NCBI GenBank assembly: GCA_020726505.1
Contig: JAHLEZ010000019.1
Coordinates: forward strand, 434,001 to 498,000
Direction: 5' to 3'
From: Leptodontidium sp. MPI-SDFR-AT-0119
Lineage: Eukaryota > Ascomycota > Leotiomycetes > Helotiales > Leptodontidiaceae
DNA length: 64,000 bases
In this document: positions 35,982 to 48,743 of the stretch, one piece after another
How positions within the stretch are numbered: position 1 is the stretch's first letter
Layout: each line of letters begins with the position of its first letter
Made by a program: the position numbers and the translations under genes
Notes under the pieces: model-generated
Database searches by the model: none
What the model was told of the DNA's origin: nothing
Seen by the model: only the letters and a program-made list of their open reading frames with translations

Positions 35982-38900
35982 ATGTGAGTGCTACATTCGA
36001 CTGGGTCTTTTAGGTTATTCGCAAGTACAAGGCTAACTCTCTTCTTAAGCAGGCCACAACCACTTCAACACTCCATAATATTTTTCAATCGTCTCAGTGT
36101 GTTGCGAGTCGGATCTGTCGACAACCGCAATGCTTTTGCTTGGAGTGATTGGGGTTCTAGACGGGCGAAATTCGTTAGCATCTCGCAATTGGGCATAGCG
36201 GATGGAGTACAGGTAGAATCATAGCCTGGAGATCCTCACGGAAGTATCTCTAGTCTCATGTTGAATTTCAATATCTGGTTCTATGATCATGGGTTTCTGG
36301 CGAAGGAGAGCGATCTGTTTTTGGAAGTGCGGAGTTACCTTTATTTAAATTCATTGGATGTTTCAATCACACATATACAATCTCAATTTCGTGAAGTCTG
36401 AATAGAAATTTGACGGGGTAGCTTCATAGATATTGCGTAACATACATCGTCCATCCATATATTAAATTATTTGTTGACGTTTGTTGTTGACATTAGATTT
36501 TGAGCCTCAGTAGTTAGGATGAAGGTTGCCGCATCTTGTACAACAGATGTTGATCGCTTCACAAATCCCAGAACTCAAAACATGACAGAAACGGCCGATA
36601 CCATCATTCCCAGGATCACCGCCACGCCACAGACAGGGACCGAACTTCATTGAAGCCATTCACAGTCTTGCTCACGCCCCCTTCGAGCAGGCTGAGGGTT
36701 GCAGAGGTAATTCCTATCCTGGATCCGCCACGGCCAAGGGTGCCCCAGCTGGAAGCGATTCGACGAAAGCCTGGCACGCCTCCTCCTCCCCTGCCCATCA
36801 ACCTAGCAATATAAGCCCCGTTGAGATGCATGGGATCCGGGCGAGATACCTATGCAGGGCAGTGAGAGAGCCTCGGGCTCAGATTCACGGGAAAGGGCTC
36901 CAACAGGGCATGCGTGCCCTACTCTCGACTGCCAACTGCCGCTCAGCCCCTATACTACCTTTTCCTCCCTCAAATTGCTCAGCGATGCGTGAATATTGCT
37001 ACCCAGAGGCCTCCTTTCCATCTATTGCCTGTTTTCCAACCTCACCGATGTGGGGATGAACACGCCCAAGTTGCCCAACCTTGGAACGGCCTCTCACTTC
37101 GTGGGAGCACAGCCATTAACCTAATCTCCCTTCCCTTCCCAGAGAGGATGAGCAGTCCTGCCTCTAAGAACCTTTCGGGTTAGTGGTTATTTGCCTCGTT
37201 GTACGCCCTACAACTCCTAGCAGGCTGCCATCTCTGTCCTGCCAACCCACCCAATGTCCTGGGCGGACAGCTCGGTATGGCGGTGTCCATGGCGGTGTAA
37301 AGCCCTCAAATGCAATACTCAACACACCGAGTATTGCACAGTTGCTTCGCTGTTCTCCGAATGTTGCTGCAAGAGGTGAGGTGTGTGTCCTGTTGGTAGG
37401 GCGTCATTTTAAGATTGCAAAGCCTCAGCCTTGTCTGAGGGAGGGGTCGGCAGTCACGTCGCTTGAATTGTTGACAGGGGTTCGAGCCAAGTCCGAAGTG
37501 CAAGAAACAAAACTCTCTCTTCTCGAAATCATCAACACCCACCCACTCAACCTGGTTGTAAATCGTACAACGCCGCAAGACTCTCGTGCTCCATTTCAGC
37601 GATGGCGTAGTGGAGAATAGAATCGTATTCGATAGCCCCGTCGCCCTATTCCCATGCACGGAGATGATGCTAACCCAACAAGGCCAACACGTGCGTCGTC
37701 ATCCCTCTGCGACTGCAGAAACTGGCAATATCCCTCAGTATATCTCGCAACGCGGACGGGATACCTGTTTGAGTCGGGCAGGTCAAGACATCTGCTTGAG
37801 TCAGTCAGCGTTCACTCGTACAACGTCAAATGACAGCTCCTCTCTCATTTTGCAGCAGCCTCATTCGAGAAACATAAAGCCGCGTTCATCCGCTGCAGCC
37901 TCGCGTCGAGTAGTTCGCCGAGTAGCCTTGTTCCACAAATGATCCTCCGATCCGGATATTGGCTTCTCTGGGAGCTCCACATACCTTATCTATGATTCAT
38001 CTGAAGCTTTATCGTACGGAGATGCGAGTAAGAGGCTCGGTGAGAAGAGGGGAGGAAACATGCTTATATGGGATATTCTTGTTTGCTTGCTTTTGATGTA
38101 GAGTTGCCCGTGTCGTGTTCTTGCATATCGTGCAAGACATACTTTCTGCTTGGCCACAGAGAATGAGGTGTCGGAAGCGATGGCCCGTGGGTGAGGGCCA
38201 GTTAGATGTTTGCTGGTGCCGAGATGGTGTCGATGCTGGTACACTGGTGGTCTTGTGAGGCATAGACGAGTGGCCTGTATGGACCCTTGAAGCGCTGAGC
38301 TTGGGGTCAGTTCCCTGAGGGTGCCGGTCTGTACCACATGTGCGTTTGTTTTAGTCCTGTAGATGAGAAGATAGTCTTAATCCTTATTGTGAACTACTAC
38401 CTCAACGTCAATAAGAGAAACAAACCAATGCTTATATAAAAATGCCCTATAGAGTAGAACCGGCACAAAAAATGGGTGTATGAATGAGTTCTAGACAAAA
38501 CCAAGAGGGAACAAGTACAGGCTATCAAGTTGTTCTACTGTCAATCTAGGACAGTGATTAGGTTTACCTTGCTTTGGTGCATTCTAGTATCTAGTATTCA
38601 CTATTCAGATCCCGAAAATTGTGGCTTTCCCTGCATGTTTGCTCTATTACAAGATGGTGAAATATTTCGCATATCTAACCACACGGTCTTGTGGATTAAT
38701 AAAACATATTGGTGTTGTATTCTAATAGTCTAGGTGGGTGAGTTCCAGGGCCCCCGAGGGCTTCTCCTTGAGCCAACTATCTTCATGAGATTTCGAGATT
38801 TCATGTAACCACTGAACGTCGCGTGTGAGAGGCTTACTTTTTTAGGGAAACCACGTGTTTGTTAACTAGTTGGAGACAGAGCTTCGTATTGCCGCAGCTA

Positions 38901-39736
38901 CTGTGAAGGGAGTCTAGATCTGGGGTGCTGTGCTAAGCGAGAAGGATATTTGAATGTAGATGTTGTTAGTTACTAGCGTGTGGGCAATTGGAACACGATT
39001 TTTGGGAGAAATTTTTGATGTTTTGAAGTTTGGGGGATTGACAATTAATCATTTTGATTCATGTGCAGGTCGGCCCAGGCTGGCAGCGAATTAGAGTCTC
39101 GCTTCGAATCTGGACAGGGGTAAATGACTTCGTGATGGCGAGGTGACAACCCTTGATTGAGTCGCTTCTCAGAGCGTATGGAATTGCTTTTGTGGGACAT
39201 TTGAGTTCAGGGGCTAGAGAGGCATACTTGATGAAGGTTGAGGTGCATCTTGTGGCAGTTTCTCGCATTGTTGCCCCTAACGAATGTCAACAAACCAGCC
39301 AATCTTTAATACAGTTAAACTTCAGGCGACCATAATGAGGAGATGCAGTAATTAATGGCACGGCCAATGTTCCAATCTAAATTTCTTATCATGAGAGGCT
39401 TCAACGATCATGTCCTCGGTTGAAAATGCTGGCGGGGGGGGGGGGGGGGGGGGGGGAGAAGGTCGAAGCCTTGATCTTCGGACATTCTTGTGGTGCACTT
39501 TAAAGGGGGTTCATAGATTAAACTGGCGGCTTGACTCGTATTCAAGTCTAGTTGTGGTCGCACTTGGCTGGGATTCTGGTATGATTCTATGGTAGAATGA
39601 TCCATTGATGACTAGCACAACGCCTAAACGCAGTTTGGCATCAGAAGAAGCATTATACAAACTGCAACGTGGGGTATATTTCTTCGCTCCCAAACTTTTC
39701 CGATGCTATAACTCCAGACTCCACATCCTCCAACTA
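35982..39736. other. 3.8-kb gene-poor stretch
   Basis: Largest gap in the right half. Open frames are short, Gly- or Ser-rich, or lack ATG. There is AT-rich sequence at 36340-36480 and 38360-38730, and a G23 run at 39434. No transposon protein motif is recognised. The right end is the 3' flank of PRP38. Confidence 0.5.
39434..39456. repeat. Poly-G run (G23)
   Basis: Twenty-three consecutive G on the plus strand, the longest homopolymer in the window, about 280 bp beyond the PRP38 stop codon. Its true length may differ from the assembly. Confidence 0.85.
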
Positions 39737-40534
39737 TCAAGATTCTCGATCTCCGTTCGCAGCACCCTTCTCACTCCCATCCACGTCCATGGCATCTGGC
39801 GTGACCTCTCCAAATTCCGAACCAGGGCTTCCCCTCCTGCTCCTACTACGGCTGCGACTCCTACTGCGCTCACTATCGCTCCGTCTCCTATCCTCACCAT
39901 CGACCTCCTCTACATCGCTCTCCAACAAATCCTCAATATCCCCAAGGGCGCTGACCCTAGGGTCCAATACATCCAGATCCTCGAGAATCTCCCTCTTCGG
40001 CATCTTCCACAACGTGGTACCACACACCCTATCCTTCACCAGCAGATCATCCACGAAAACATCCATGAACGTCAAACTCGTCCCCGTCCTCCCTTTCCTC
40101 CTCAACTTGCGGAAATCACTCAAATGTGGTTCCAGTAGCGAATAAACATCCTTCGCCTGCCTCGTCATCCTAATATAAAATAACGCCAGCGCCCTCAGGT
40201 ACTTGAACTTCTCTCCTCCATATTCCAGATACTCTTTCAATATATCGTCCGACGGGCCGAGCTGTAGGAGTTTGAAGGCGAGGCAAAGGAAGGGCGACGG
40301 CCGCTGCGCGTCTCCGTAGGTTCCGCCAATGAAATTGACGTGGTCGACAACGCGCGTGACGATGTCGGCTTCGTTGACGGCGAAGCATTGGTCTTTCCAG
40401 AAATAACAGTCGATTATGCGCTCGCGGACTGGCTTCTCCATGATCGTGGCGGGGTTGAGGCCATTGGGGGCGAGGGGTCCTGAAGAGCCACGCTCGTCGA
40501 GGAAGCGCTTTTCGTCTGCGCGGTGGTTCGCCAT
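39737..40534 (-). CDS. PRP38: Pre-mRNA-splicing factor 38 (PRP38)
   Basis: U4/U6.U5 tri-snRNP protein needed for spliceosome activation, nuclear. The intronless 265-aa frame has the PRP38 domain from about residue 15 to 185: NPATIMEKPVRERIIDCYFW, FIGGTYG, PSPFLCLAFKLLQL, EYLEYGGEKFKYLRALALFY, and a DVFVDDLL/TLWKMPKREILEDL segment. The C-terminus is acidic, then Ser/Arg-rich (RSRSRSRSRSRRG), as in many fungal Prp38 proteins. The start ATG (40534) is shortly before the conserved domain. It is transcribed divergently from the membrane-protein gene starting at 40866. Confidence 0.92.
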   Translation of the reverse strand: MANHRADEKRFLDERGSSGPLAPNGLNPATIMEKPVRERIIDCYFWKDQCFAVNEADIVTRVVDHVNFIGGTYGDAQRPSPFLCLAFKLLQLGPSDDILKEYLEYGGEKFKYLRALALFYIRMTRQAKDVYSLLEPHLSDFRKLRRKGRTGTSLTFMDVFVDDLLVKDRVCGTTLWKMPKREILEDLDVLDPRVSALGDIEDLLESDVEEVDGEDRRRSDSERSRSRSRSRSRRGSPGSEFGEVTPDAMDVDGSEKGAANGDRES

Positions 40535-40865
40535 ATTCTTTCTCGTAGCTATGCCGATTTCTGTATCTTATGTTGGGATTGTAGACGGGTTTTTTCTGGT
40601 GGGTAGGTTGTGTTCTTCTGTGAAAGTTGCAATGAGTGTTGATGTTGGAAAAAGTGTCGATAAGAGGTACTTCTGGCCGGGACTGAGTTTATCCGGTTCC
40701 GGTGACGATTGTTGACCCAACAACGCTTTATTGACATCCAGAACTTGGAAATGCGACAACTCTCGAGACCAGATCACTAGCTGCTCAAAGATATACCAGA
40801 CGAATACCTCTATACATTTGAAATTTGAAGCGCAAATCCTCAAAACTCGAAATACTCGTCCAAAT
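40535..40865. promoter_or_regulatory. Shared divergent promoter region
   Basis: The 331 bp between the divergent ATGs of PRP38 (minus) and the small membrane-protein gene (plus) must hold both promoters. No clear TATA box is seen. Confidence 0.5.
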
Positions 40866-41524
40866 ATGGTACTCTTAACATCCGCCCAAGTCTCAGTTGC
40901 AATTTCTTCGGCCATTGGTTCGCTTTTCCCCCACTCCATTCTCCTTCACATTCCAGGTTCCCAAGACACTAACTCTTCAAATCAGTTTTCTTCTTCACGA
41001 CAGCACTTTTTCTAAGCGGATATGTACTACAACAACAGACAGTTCGCGACTTGCGCGCGGCGATAAAACCGCAACTGCAGCGAACAAAGACTGCGCCGGA
41101 TTTATACTTGCCCGCGCTCAATGAGGATGGTTATTTGGTCGATATGGTGCAAATCGAAACTCGGCCTACGGAAGAAGATGTGAACGAGCAGGTGGTGGAA
41201 GAAAGTCCTAGCGAAAGCACGGGTACGGAAGGGGCACAGGAGACTGTGGAAGCGGAAAGCGAGGATATGGTTGGAGCGACGAGGTGGCAGAAGGCTGCTA
41301 GAAGGAAGAAACTCGAGGAAGCGAAGAAAGCGAATGAGGGCCAGAAACCAATGATCGACGACCAGACTAAAGACTCTCGAAAAGAGAAAGTAGGGACAAA
41401 GACGAAGTCGAAACCAGAAGAGAAGCCGATGAGTCGTGCGGAAAGGAGGAAGAAGATCAAAGAGCAGATTATGGCTGAGGGTCAAGGGGAAACATTCCAA
41501 GGATATCGGAGGCGGATGTGGTGA
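40866..41524 (+). CDS. Small single-pass membrane protein with charged tail
   Basis: Two exons, 40866-40917 and 40986-41524, joined by a 68-nt intron (GTTCGC ... CTAAC ... ATCAG). The join makes one continuous hydrophobic segment (about residues 5-32, LTSAQVSVAISSAIV then FFFTTALFLSGYVL), then VRDLRAAIKPQ. The rest is highly charged, Glu/Lys-rich with likely coiled coil, ending AEGQGETFQGYRRRMW. The total is 591 nt, 196 aa. The N-terminal anchor suggests ER or mitochondrial membrane with the tail on one side. I do not recognise a named family. Confidence 0.65.
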
Positions 41525-41800
41525 GGGTACACTTACTTGTATTGGAATGGAATGGAGGCTAGGTTGCATGATGGTTATGAAGGCATGCGGATATGGATAC
41601 TGGCGTTTTGGGATACAAAGGAAGGACAGGATTAACGATCGGTTAATGTTGTATATTATGATTTGTATTTGTCCCCATGGTCCAGCCAAGGAGTAACTAT
41701 TGATGGAAGTCTATATACCCATTTGCCCCATTCCCAAAACGCCCCCAAGTTGGTAATACCCTCCCTCCCGCTAAAATTCATCCCAAACAACCATCACTCT

Positions 41801-42155
41801 CTATCTTATTCTACCAGAAGTCGACATGGTCACTCTGTCCCTTCGAGCCTTCTCCTCTTCTCTTCGCAATTGTTCTCTTCGGACGTTCTCGACCCATTGC
41901 TGGTTCGCTTGCGGTAGTCCGTTTTGCATAGCCTCTGCTCCTGTTGTGTTGACATTGGTGGACTGTACTTGAAGTTTTAGTTAAGCTTGCTTTTGTTAAT
42001 CTCGCGTTAAAAACTAACCATACAGAGAGCACATCTATCTCCAAATTTCGTGACAGTGTTGTGGCAGTTTATCGAGCCCTAAACGCCCAGTTAGAAACGA
42101 GTTTCATGAACCACCTCGAGCTACTTACATAGTAGTTTGCGCAATAGCAAGTCAT
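41801..42155 (-). CDS. 82-aa Cys-containing protein, three small exons
   Basis: Exons 42129-42155, 42019-42078 and 41801-41962 (27, 60 and 162 nt, total 249). Introns of 50 and 56 nt have GTAAGT and GTTAGT donors, CTAAC and TAACTAA-type branch sites, and TTTAG and TACAG acceptors. The N-terminus MTCYCANYYG ... INCHNTVTKFGDRCALCM has four or five Cys plus His in a zinc-finger-like spacing. The C-terminus is a charged helix (ANQQWVENVRREQLRREEKA). An alternative acceptor 4 nt upstream opens another frame but gives a less protein-like tail. No named family is recognised. It was found only by joining exons. Confidence 0.55.
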
Positions 42156-44914
42156 TGTGTATATTTCTGAGTGACGATTCTGACAGGTTGGTCTTTGGTA
42201 ATGGGCTGTAAGTGAAGTGTCGATCTTTGATTTTCTAGGACTTCAGAGCGGACTTCACACTCAAATAAGTACCTCAAGAACGTCAAAGTGTTCCCCACAG
42301 AAACTCAGTTACGGACACCGGGTACCTGTGGCCAACACATCCATCAGTCAGTACAATCATGCATACAGTACCTCAACTGCACGACCTGTCCATCAAACCC
42401 TCTCAGCTCAGCATGAGAGGTCCTCAGTATCGATGTCGTGCATCAGCTCTATCCACATCAATGCATCCGACTCCTCCTGCAACGAACTTCCCAACTAGGT
42501 AACCCGAAATAAAGTAACTTGCTCTCCTTACACCATACAGAAAGCACACACAGAGAGAGTAGTGCAGAGCCGCGACGATGGTTGTTTGTCCAAAAACAAG
42601 GATTTCTGATGACGGGCCGAGCGTCAGGCGCGAACTGTTACATGAAGCGTCCGATCCTCACGATCCCGATCCCACTCGCCTGGATTCTCCAGAACCGGCA
42701 ATCAAAACAAAAAGAATCGGCCCACTCTCATGCGGGAGGGAATCATCTTGCTGGGAGAGCATGAAAGATCCCTCGCCTGTGAAGTTTCGCAGCGAGCTTC
42801 TTTTGTATGGGGAGGGGTCGAGAAGCGTCCATGCCAAGACGTGAAACTTCCGCTGTTCAAGGGACATCGGACGTTTCGGCATGAAGTTTGGGCTGGGAGG
42901 TTGAAGTCTGGAATGAAAATCAGAACATTCGGAAGTGGGCCGTGGGTCCAATAAGGAATGTTCTTTTGTGACATTTCCTCGTGGCAGCCAGGACTTGCTT
43001 GATGATCCTTCAGCCCTTTCCCGCTGTATGAGTGGGACTGGGACTTAGTGGGGGGGTGGAGGGGGAGAAATTCTGTGAAGCTGATATCAAACTTAGACTT
43101 GTTCGGTCGAATGCAAGAGAGACTTCAAGTGAAAGCTTCCTGTCAAGCCGACACGTCATGAAGGTTTGAACTTTGTTGTCAAAGGTTCTCACTCCGCTGA
43201 CAAGTGTCAGGAAACTCTCCGATGTCAATTTACTCATGTACAGCGTTTCATTGGCCATTTGGTTCTTGGAGGAGAGCAGTGCGCTTCCCAGCACGTACTT
43301 TCGCGTTTTATTCTGAAAATCATCAGCTCCTACCGTCAATTCGGAGAATTCTTGGAGTATGTGGCGCAAACCAGTTGGTTCATGGCATAGAGTATGCGAG
43401 AAGTCCATCAAAACGGCCGACGAGAAACCAGGCCATTCGGACGACAGCCTGAAGATGTGATTTCATGCGCAGCCAGCACATCGCATTTAAGGAGACAATG
43501 AAGGGTGTAGGGCCAATAGGATTTGCAATCAATACTTCCATTGAACGGGAAAAAAACGTCTGTATTCTGCCACTGTTATGCGCGTCGCATATTCAAATCT
43601 TGGAGCTCCTAATCACTGAATTGAAGTGTTTTGATAACACACAGCTACTGTCTTGTGGACTGTTTTCATTTTTCTTCGGGTTTCAAGCAAATCCTGTTCT
43701 CTTGCTGAAGGAATGATTTGGTTGCAACAGCAGAATCATCACAGAAAATTATGTCGAAACCCAATCAGAACTCAAGAGAGTGAGAAGCATCAAGTATAAC
43801 ATACATCCTCTTTAATGGCCATTTCATATGGCTCGCGGCTTCACCGAAGTCACGAAGGAGAATCCTAACGAGTCGCCCAGCATTCAAGAAAGCCAAGCTT
43901 TTAGGGGTTTTCTCGTCCTAGCAGATCAGAAAATGCCATATGATTGATCTCGTTATCTGGAACAAAGGCCAGCCTACCCATGAAGAACAGTACTTCGAAT
44001 TTCATTGCTGGCGTACCAAATTCATTCGTTCATACGTTTACCAACTCATCTACTAGAGACTTACTTGGGCCTCGAATCAAAATTCATCTCATCCTCAGCC
44101 GCGAGTTTAAGCTATCCCTGATATATTTGAAGCTCTTCTAGAAAAGAGAGGAACAGTAATTTCAAGACATCAACAAGAGGACTGTTTGAGTCGGTGCGAA
44201 CGAAGTAGGTGGCAGAGTTCCAGGCTATTTTCCACTTACTGGCGGCGCGAGGAAATACCTTGCAGTGCAACAGAAAGCCATATTAAGGACCAATCCGCAT
44301 CATTCTAGGAAAAAAGTAATGTGCTCGCAGCTTGAAGGAGAACATCACAGCACGCAAAAAACTTCAGCATGCAAAGAGTGAGAGTGAGAGTGAATTACAC
44401 GGTCTATTCGTAAGACTACAGGGCAAATGTACAGGGGAAAAAAATTGTATGCTTGCTTGCTTGCTTCCTGCCCTCCGTTCCAACCATCAAATACGCCATG
44501 CCTTTGCCTTGCCTTGTCGATGGCTGAGAGGTGCTGCTATGCACCGCGCAAAGCCTTCGCTCGTTCATTCCATTCACAATTCACATATCACCAAAAAACA
44601 ATCAGACCAGACCAGATCAAATCAAACCAAATGAAACGAAATCAATCAATCATTTGATTCGATTCGATCAATCGTTTCAATTGATCTCAAAGCCCTCCCT
44701 CTCCCTCTAAACCCATCGATCGATCAATCCCTTGAAAAAACCATCGACAGTGAAAGCCGATCAGAAGAAGTAGCGTGGCCAGCACACACCACCGTAGAGA
44801 AAAACATCGGAACTTCTTGCGAATTGCAAAGGCTGAGGTATTACATGCAATCCCACAAGAGTCCGTCGAGAGGAAGTCTGGTGTCTCATTAGACATCATT
44901 CGTTTGTGTCGAGA
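42156..44914. other. 2.8-kb intergenic stretch, no supported gene
   Basis: Contains a TTGC microrepeat near 44451-44466 and an AT-rich, ATCAAT/GATT-rich segment at 44640-44690 with self-complementary blocks. A 133-codon minus-strand frame at 43010-43408 has an ATG but no domain and is left uncalled. Confidence 0.45.
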
Positions 44915-47900
44915 TCAGTGCCGCGAGGAAGTCGTGCCTTCTCGGTGCTCACTCGGTGCTGGCAGTGCCTGTGTCTCTGGTTTGCGCCCCGCAGGCCAGA
45001 AATCAATGGCTGCCACGATGTCCTCGCCCCTCTCATCTTCGTACGCATAAATGATCTATTATTGTTAGCAGTGTCTAGAGCATTGCAGAGGGCAGAACTT
45101 ACTTCTCGCGTGCTTGTATGTAGCATACGAATATTCTTGTGTGGCACAATATGTACTGCATTCGTGTCAATGTTCCTGATCTCGATGAAGTTTGGTTCGA
45201 AAGCCAATATCCAGGGGTATGACAGCGCGAAACTCTGTGGTTGACCTTCCCAGTCAATTCTCCAATCAGGCCTCGCTCTCCAGCCATTACGATTGACAAA
45301 GAACGAGAACTCCGAGTAGTTGAGCAAGAATTCGCCGTTGAGACGTTCGATATGAATTGGTCGCACGTTCTCCTTGCGTGCCACGAAATCCAACGAGGTG
45401 TCAGCTTGGTCCAGGAGTGATTGGGTCTCCAGGGTTTCCAAGGAGACGACCTCGAACCCACGGGCACATGCAACGCAAAGCTTCGACTTGAGGAAGTGGA
45501 TAGACGAAGATTCCGTGGGGATGTAGAACTCCTTGAAAGCCTTCAACTCGTCTTGACCACTGTTAAACATCTTGAAGCCCTTTTGTTTCTTGCCCTTGGA
45601 CATTGCATCATTAGGTTCGAAGACTTTGATGGTTGTTGACAGAGCTGAAGATTTCACGCAACAGACAAGATGTCTGCCGAGACATATTCCAGTCCTGAAG
45701 AAATTGCAGTGACTTTGGATCTTCTTCGGCCTCTTGTTGAGAGGTGATTCAGTGGGGTTCAATGCTGAAAGCGAGTAAGAGAGCAACGACTTCTGCGATA
45801 GCACAAGAAGTAATTGATACTCCTCAAGGACATCGATTTGAGTCACATTTGTAGCTTCGATGACTCTTATGGGCTTCGCAGCTGAATCCTTTGCCCTGCG
45901 ATCCGAGACATATATCCCAGAGTCAGTTCCATAGATGAGTTTGCGCCCACCATCTGAAGTATGTTAGCAATATGTAAAGGTAAAATAACTGGTAAGTACG
46001 AACCAAATGGAGCCACACAGTTGACCCTATTGATGGCCGAAAAGAATCCACTGGATAGAATGGATCTATTGTAGAAGTCCCCACGTTTCCTCAAAATAGT
46101 TTGTTGTTCCCCAATGTGCTCCATCCACTTATTTCTGGATCCCTGAGTGCCTGCGAACAGCGTCAACTCATATCCACCTTTACCAAGATGTCTGAATGTA
46201 ATCGGGAACCCCTCCTTTTTCGATGCCTCATTCGTTGACGCTTTGGCTCCAGGTATCAAGCTCGACGAGGGTCTCTTCACCACACCGAATTTTGGATTGA
46301 TCTCTTCCATTTCGCGGATCGAAAGGAGCTCCAGTGGTATAGGACGTCGATAGACCTTCACCTCCTCCTTCTTTCCCACCATTTTGATTCGAACAAGAAG
46401 CATGGCATGATCGAAAAGATAAGCTTGGATATCGGCGGTAGGATCGGTAGGAGTCTTCTTGAGAGCTCCTTTGTAGACCAGTTCTCGCCCAGGGTCAGTG
46501 AGCTTCAGATCAACGCGTTCGTTGGGTCGGAAGCGTAGCTGCTCGTGGAGTCGCTTGAGATTGAAGCGATTCTCTGCCTTCCCAGATTCCGCGTTCACCC
46601 TAGTCAACAGATCTCTGATCATTTTCATGGCCTTGGGAATGTCTTGTAAGTCTTGACTTTCGGGTTCTGTGTATTTGAGCACGTTGTCCAGCAAAAGTGG
46701 ATAACGAGCAAGTCTGGTCGTTGGCTTGGTCAGATAACCATTGAGTTCCAGTTTCCTGGACTCCTTTCGACGTTCCGTCTCATCCACGAATTTCGAGAAG
46801 TAAGGATTCAGAGATCGTTCATTCTCAAATTCAAACTTAGCAGCAAGTTGATTTGATCCATAAGTGATGAACGGTTCAAATTGTGGCACATATTGGAGGA
46901 AAATATCACCAACACATTGCACCACGGGCTGCTTTCGTTGCCTTTCTGTGAGCGTCTCGGCGAATTTCGAGCTGACGGCATGGATGCTGGGAGAGTCAAC
47001 AATATTCGTAAATATCGTGCGCACGATGCGATCCTTTCTCGATTCTGGAATCGGCGATGGCGCAGCTGGATTCGAAGACCGTAATGGGATAATCCAGAAG
47101 TCGCGGAGGTACTCCAAATCCTTGACAAAGTCTCTCTCAGTGTACATGATCTCAGAAATAACCTCTTGACGCTTCTTTTCTCGTTCGCTGACACTGTCGG
47201 CAACCTCTTGCGAGACCGTGTTGATCCAAAGCTTTTGTTCATCGGGCGCGTCGTTGTCGTCATGCAAACTGGCTTCTGATTTCTCTCGTCGGAGACCAGG
47301 CTGTGGCTTCAAATTCAACCTGGATTGTTGTTCAAGTCTCCTTGGGCAAGCTATCGAGTAACACAGCTGATCTCTGGTACAAGTCGGGGAGTAGCACTCG
47401 GTGAGCAGAACGAAAACACCATTGACATCCGGAGCCTCGTGAGGTTCGTCCATCATGGTTTCTCGGAATTGGTACATTTCTGTTGCCGAATCTCGTAGTC
47501 GATGGTCGTAAGTCACGTCGTGGAAGAACTTTTGTGCATCCAGGGCTCTGCCTAGCAGCAAAGCTAGATTTCTATCAGTAGTCTTGATGATGTAGGAGAT
47601 CACGTCAACAGCCTCGGCTCCACTGAATGCATTCTTGTACGTGAGGTCGTTTTTGGTCCGATCTCCAACAGTGATTTTGTCCCTGAAGCATTCACCGACT
47701 CGAGATAACAGCGCGGGATACACAAGTGGTGATTTCTGCCGCTTCTCGGTAGCACTGCTGACAGATTTGGTAACCGAGGGTCGATGCTGAAGAGTGTCTG
47801 TCCTCTCAGTGGGAGCGATTGTAGAAGCCATGGACATTGTGCGGCTCATATCCCCTACCGTGGTTGAAGCCATACTTGTTGTTCGAGTCTGGGTTGCAGG

Positions 47901-48743
47901 GCTTCTTGGACCTGGTATCGGATAGCCATTTGCCTGTTGAATTTCTTGTCCAGATCCAGAAGTTCTCCTGTTGGGGATAATTCGCCCGCTCATAGTCTGA
48001 TGCTGATCACGGTCTTGGGGGTAGCTTGTCATTGACATTGCCCGCTCATCATGTCTCTCCGGCACTATACGCCCCTGAGCAGTTGTCCTGGACGCATGTG
48101 ATTGATATGGAGCTTGTCTGAAAGCATTTGCTGGTGCTTGGAAATTGTTGGAGGGAGGAGAGTACATCTGCGGTCTAGGTACGCTTGCCATCGACTGTGA
48201 GCGGTAGGGATCTGAGTTCATTGCCGGCCCTGGAGCATTGCCAGGATAGTATCGTGGCGCAGGATTTCTTTGAGCATACTGGGCTTGTTGTGGGGGAGCA
48301 CCGCGAGGATCGACTCGGTTTGGCGAAGGGTATGGCCGGCGGTCCGGTCGTACCTGTTGAGGAAGATATTGAGGTTGTGGCTGTGACTGGACTTGGCCTG
48401 GAGGCGGTTGTCTTGGTCCCTGATGATACCCATTCTGCATACCTCCGCCATTGGGCATGTATCCGGATGGTGAAGGGTATCCGCCGTCGTGCTGGCGTGG
48501 AGGGGGCGGCCGCTGCATCCCACCATATGATCCTGAAGCCTGGGAGCTCATCGTCTGTGTGCGAACTTGGTTCATTGGTGGTGCTGAGGACGGGGGAGAT
48601 GTAGAAGAGGTCATGGTCTGGGACCTGCCGGGGGGAGGGGCAGCGCCGAAGATGTTCGAGAAAGCAGCCTCTCGTTCATGATTTGAAGCATGCCCATATT
48701 GATTCGGGCGAGGCCCTCCTCTTCCCTGCGGATAGTCTGCCAT
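44915..48743 (-). CDS. ROM2: Rho1 guanine-nucleotide exchange factor, Rom2-like
   Basis: Activates Rho1 in the cell-wall-integrity pathway, at the plasma membrane. Domains in order: Pro/Gln/Gly-rich disordered N-terminus (1-330); DEP (~333-425); DH/RhoGEF (~525-720, starting VISEIMYTERDFVKDLEYLR); PH (~750-885); and CNH/citron domain (~905-1235). Exons: 46004-48743, 45103-45953 and 44915-45055, total 3732 nt, 1243 aa. The first intron opens GTTCGT and closes CTTCAG. The second (47 nt) opens GTAAGT with CTAAC and TAG. This order is that of fungal Rom1/Rom2. It is transcribed divergently from VMA11. Confidence 0.92.

Noticed and set aside
41102..41689. 195-codon minus-strand frame opposite the small membrane-protein gene
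   Set aside because: Mirror of the Glu/Lys-rich plus-strand exon; Phe/Leu/Ser-rich, no features.
43010..43408. 133-codon ATG frame on the minus strand
   Set aside because: Length expected by chance several times in this much sequence; no recognisable domain or splice context.
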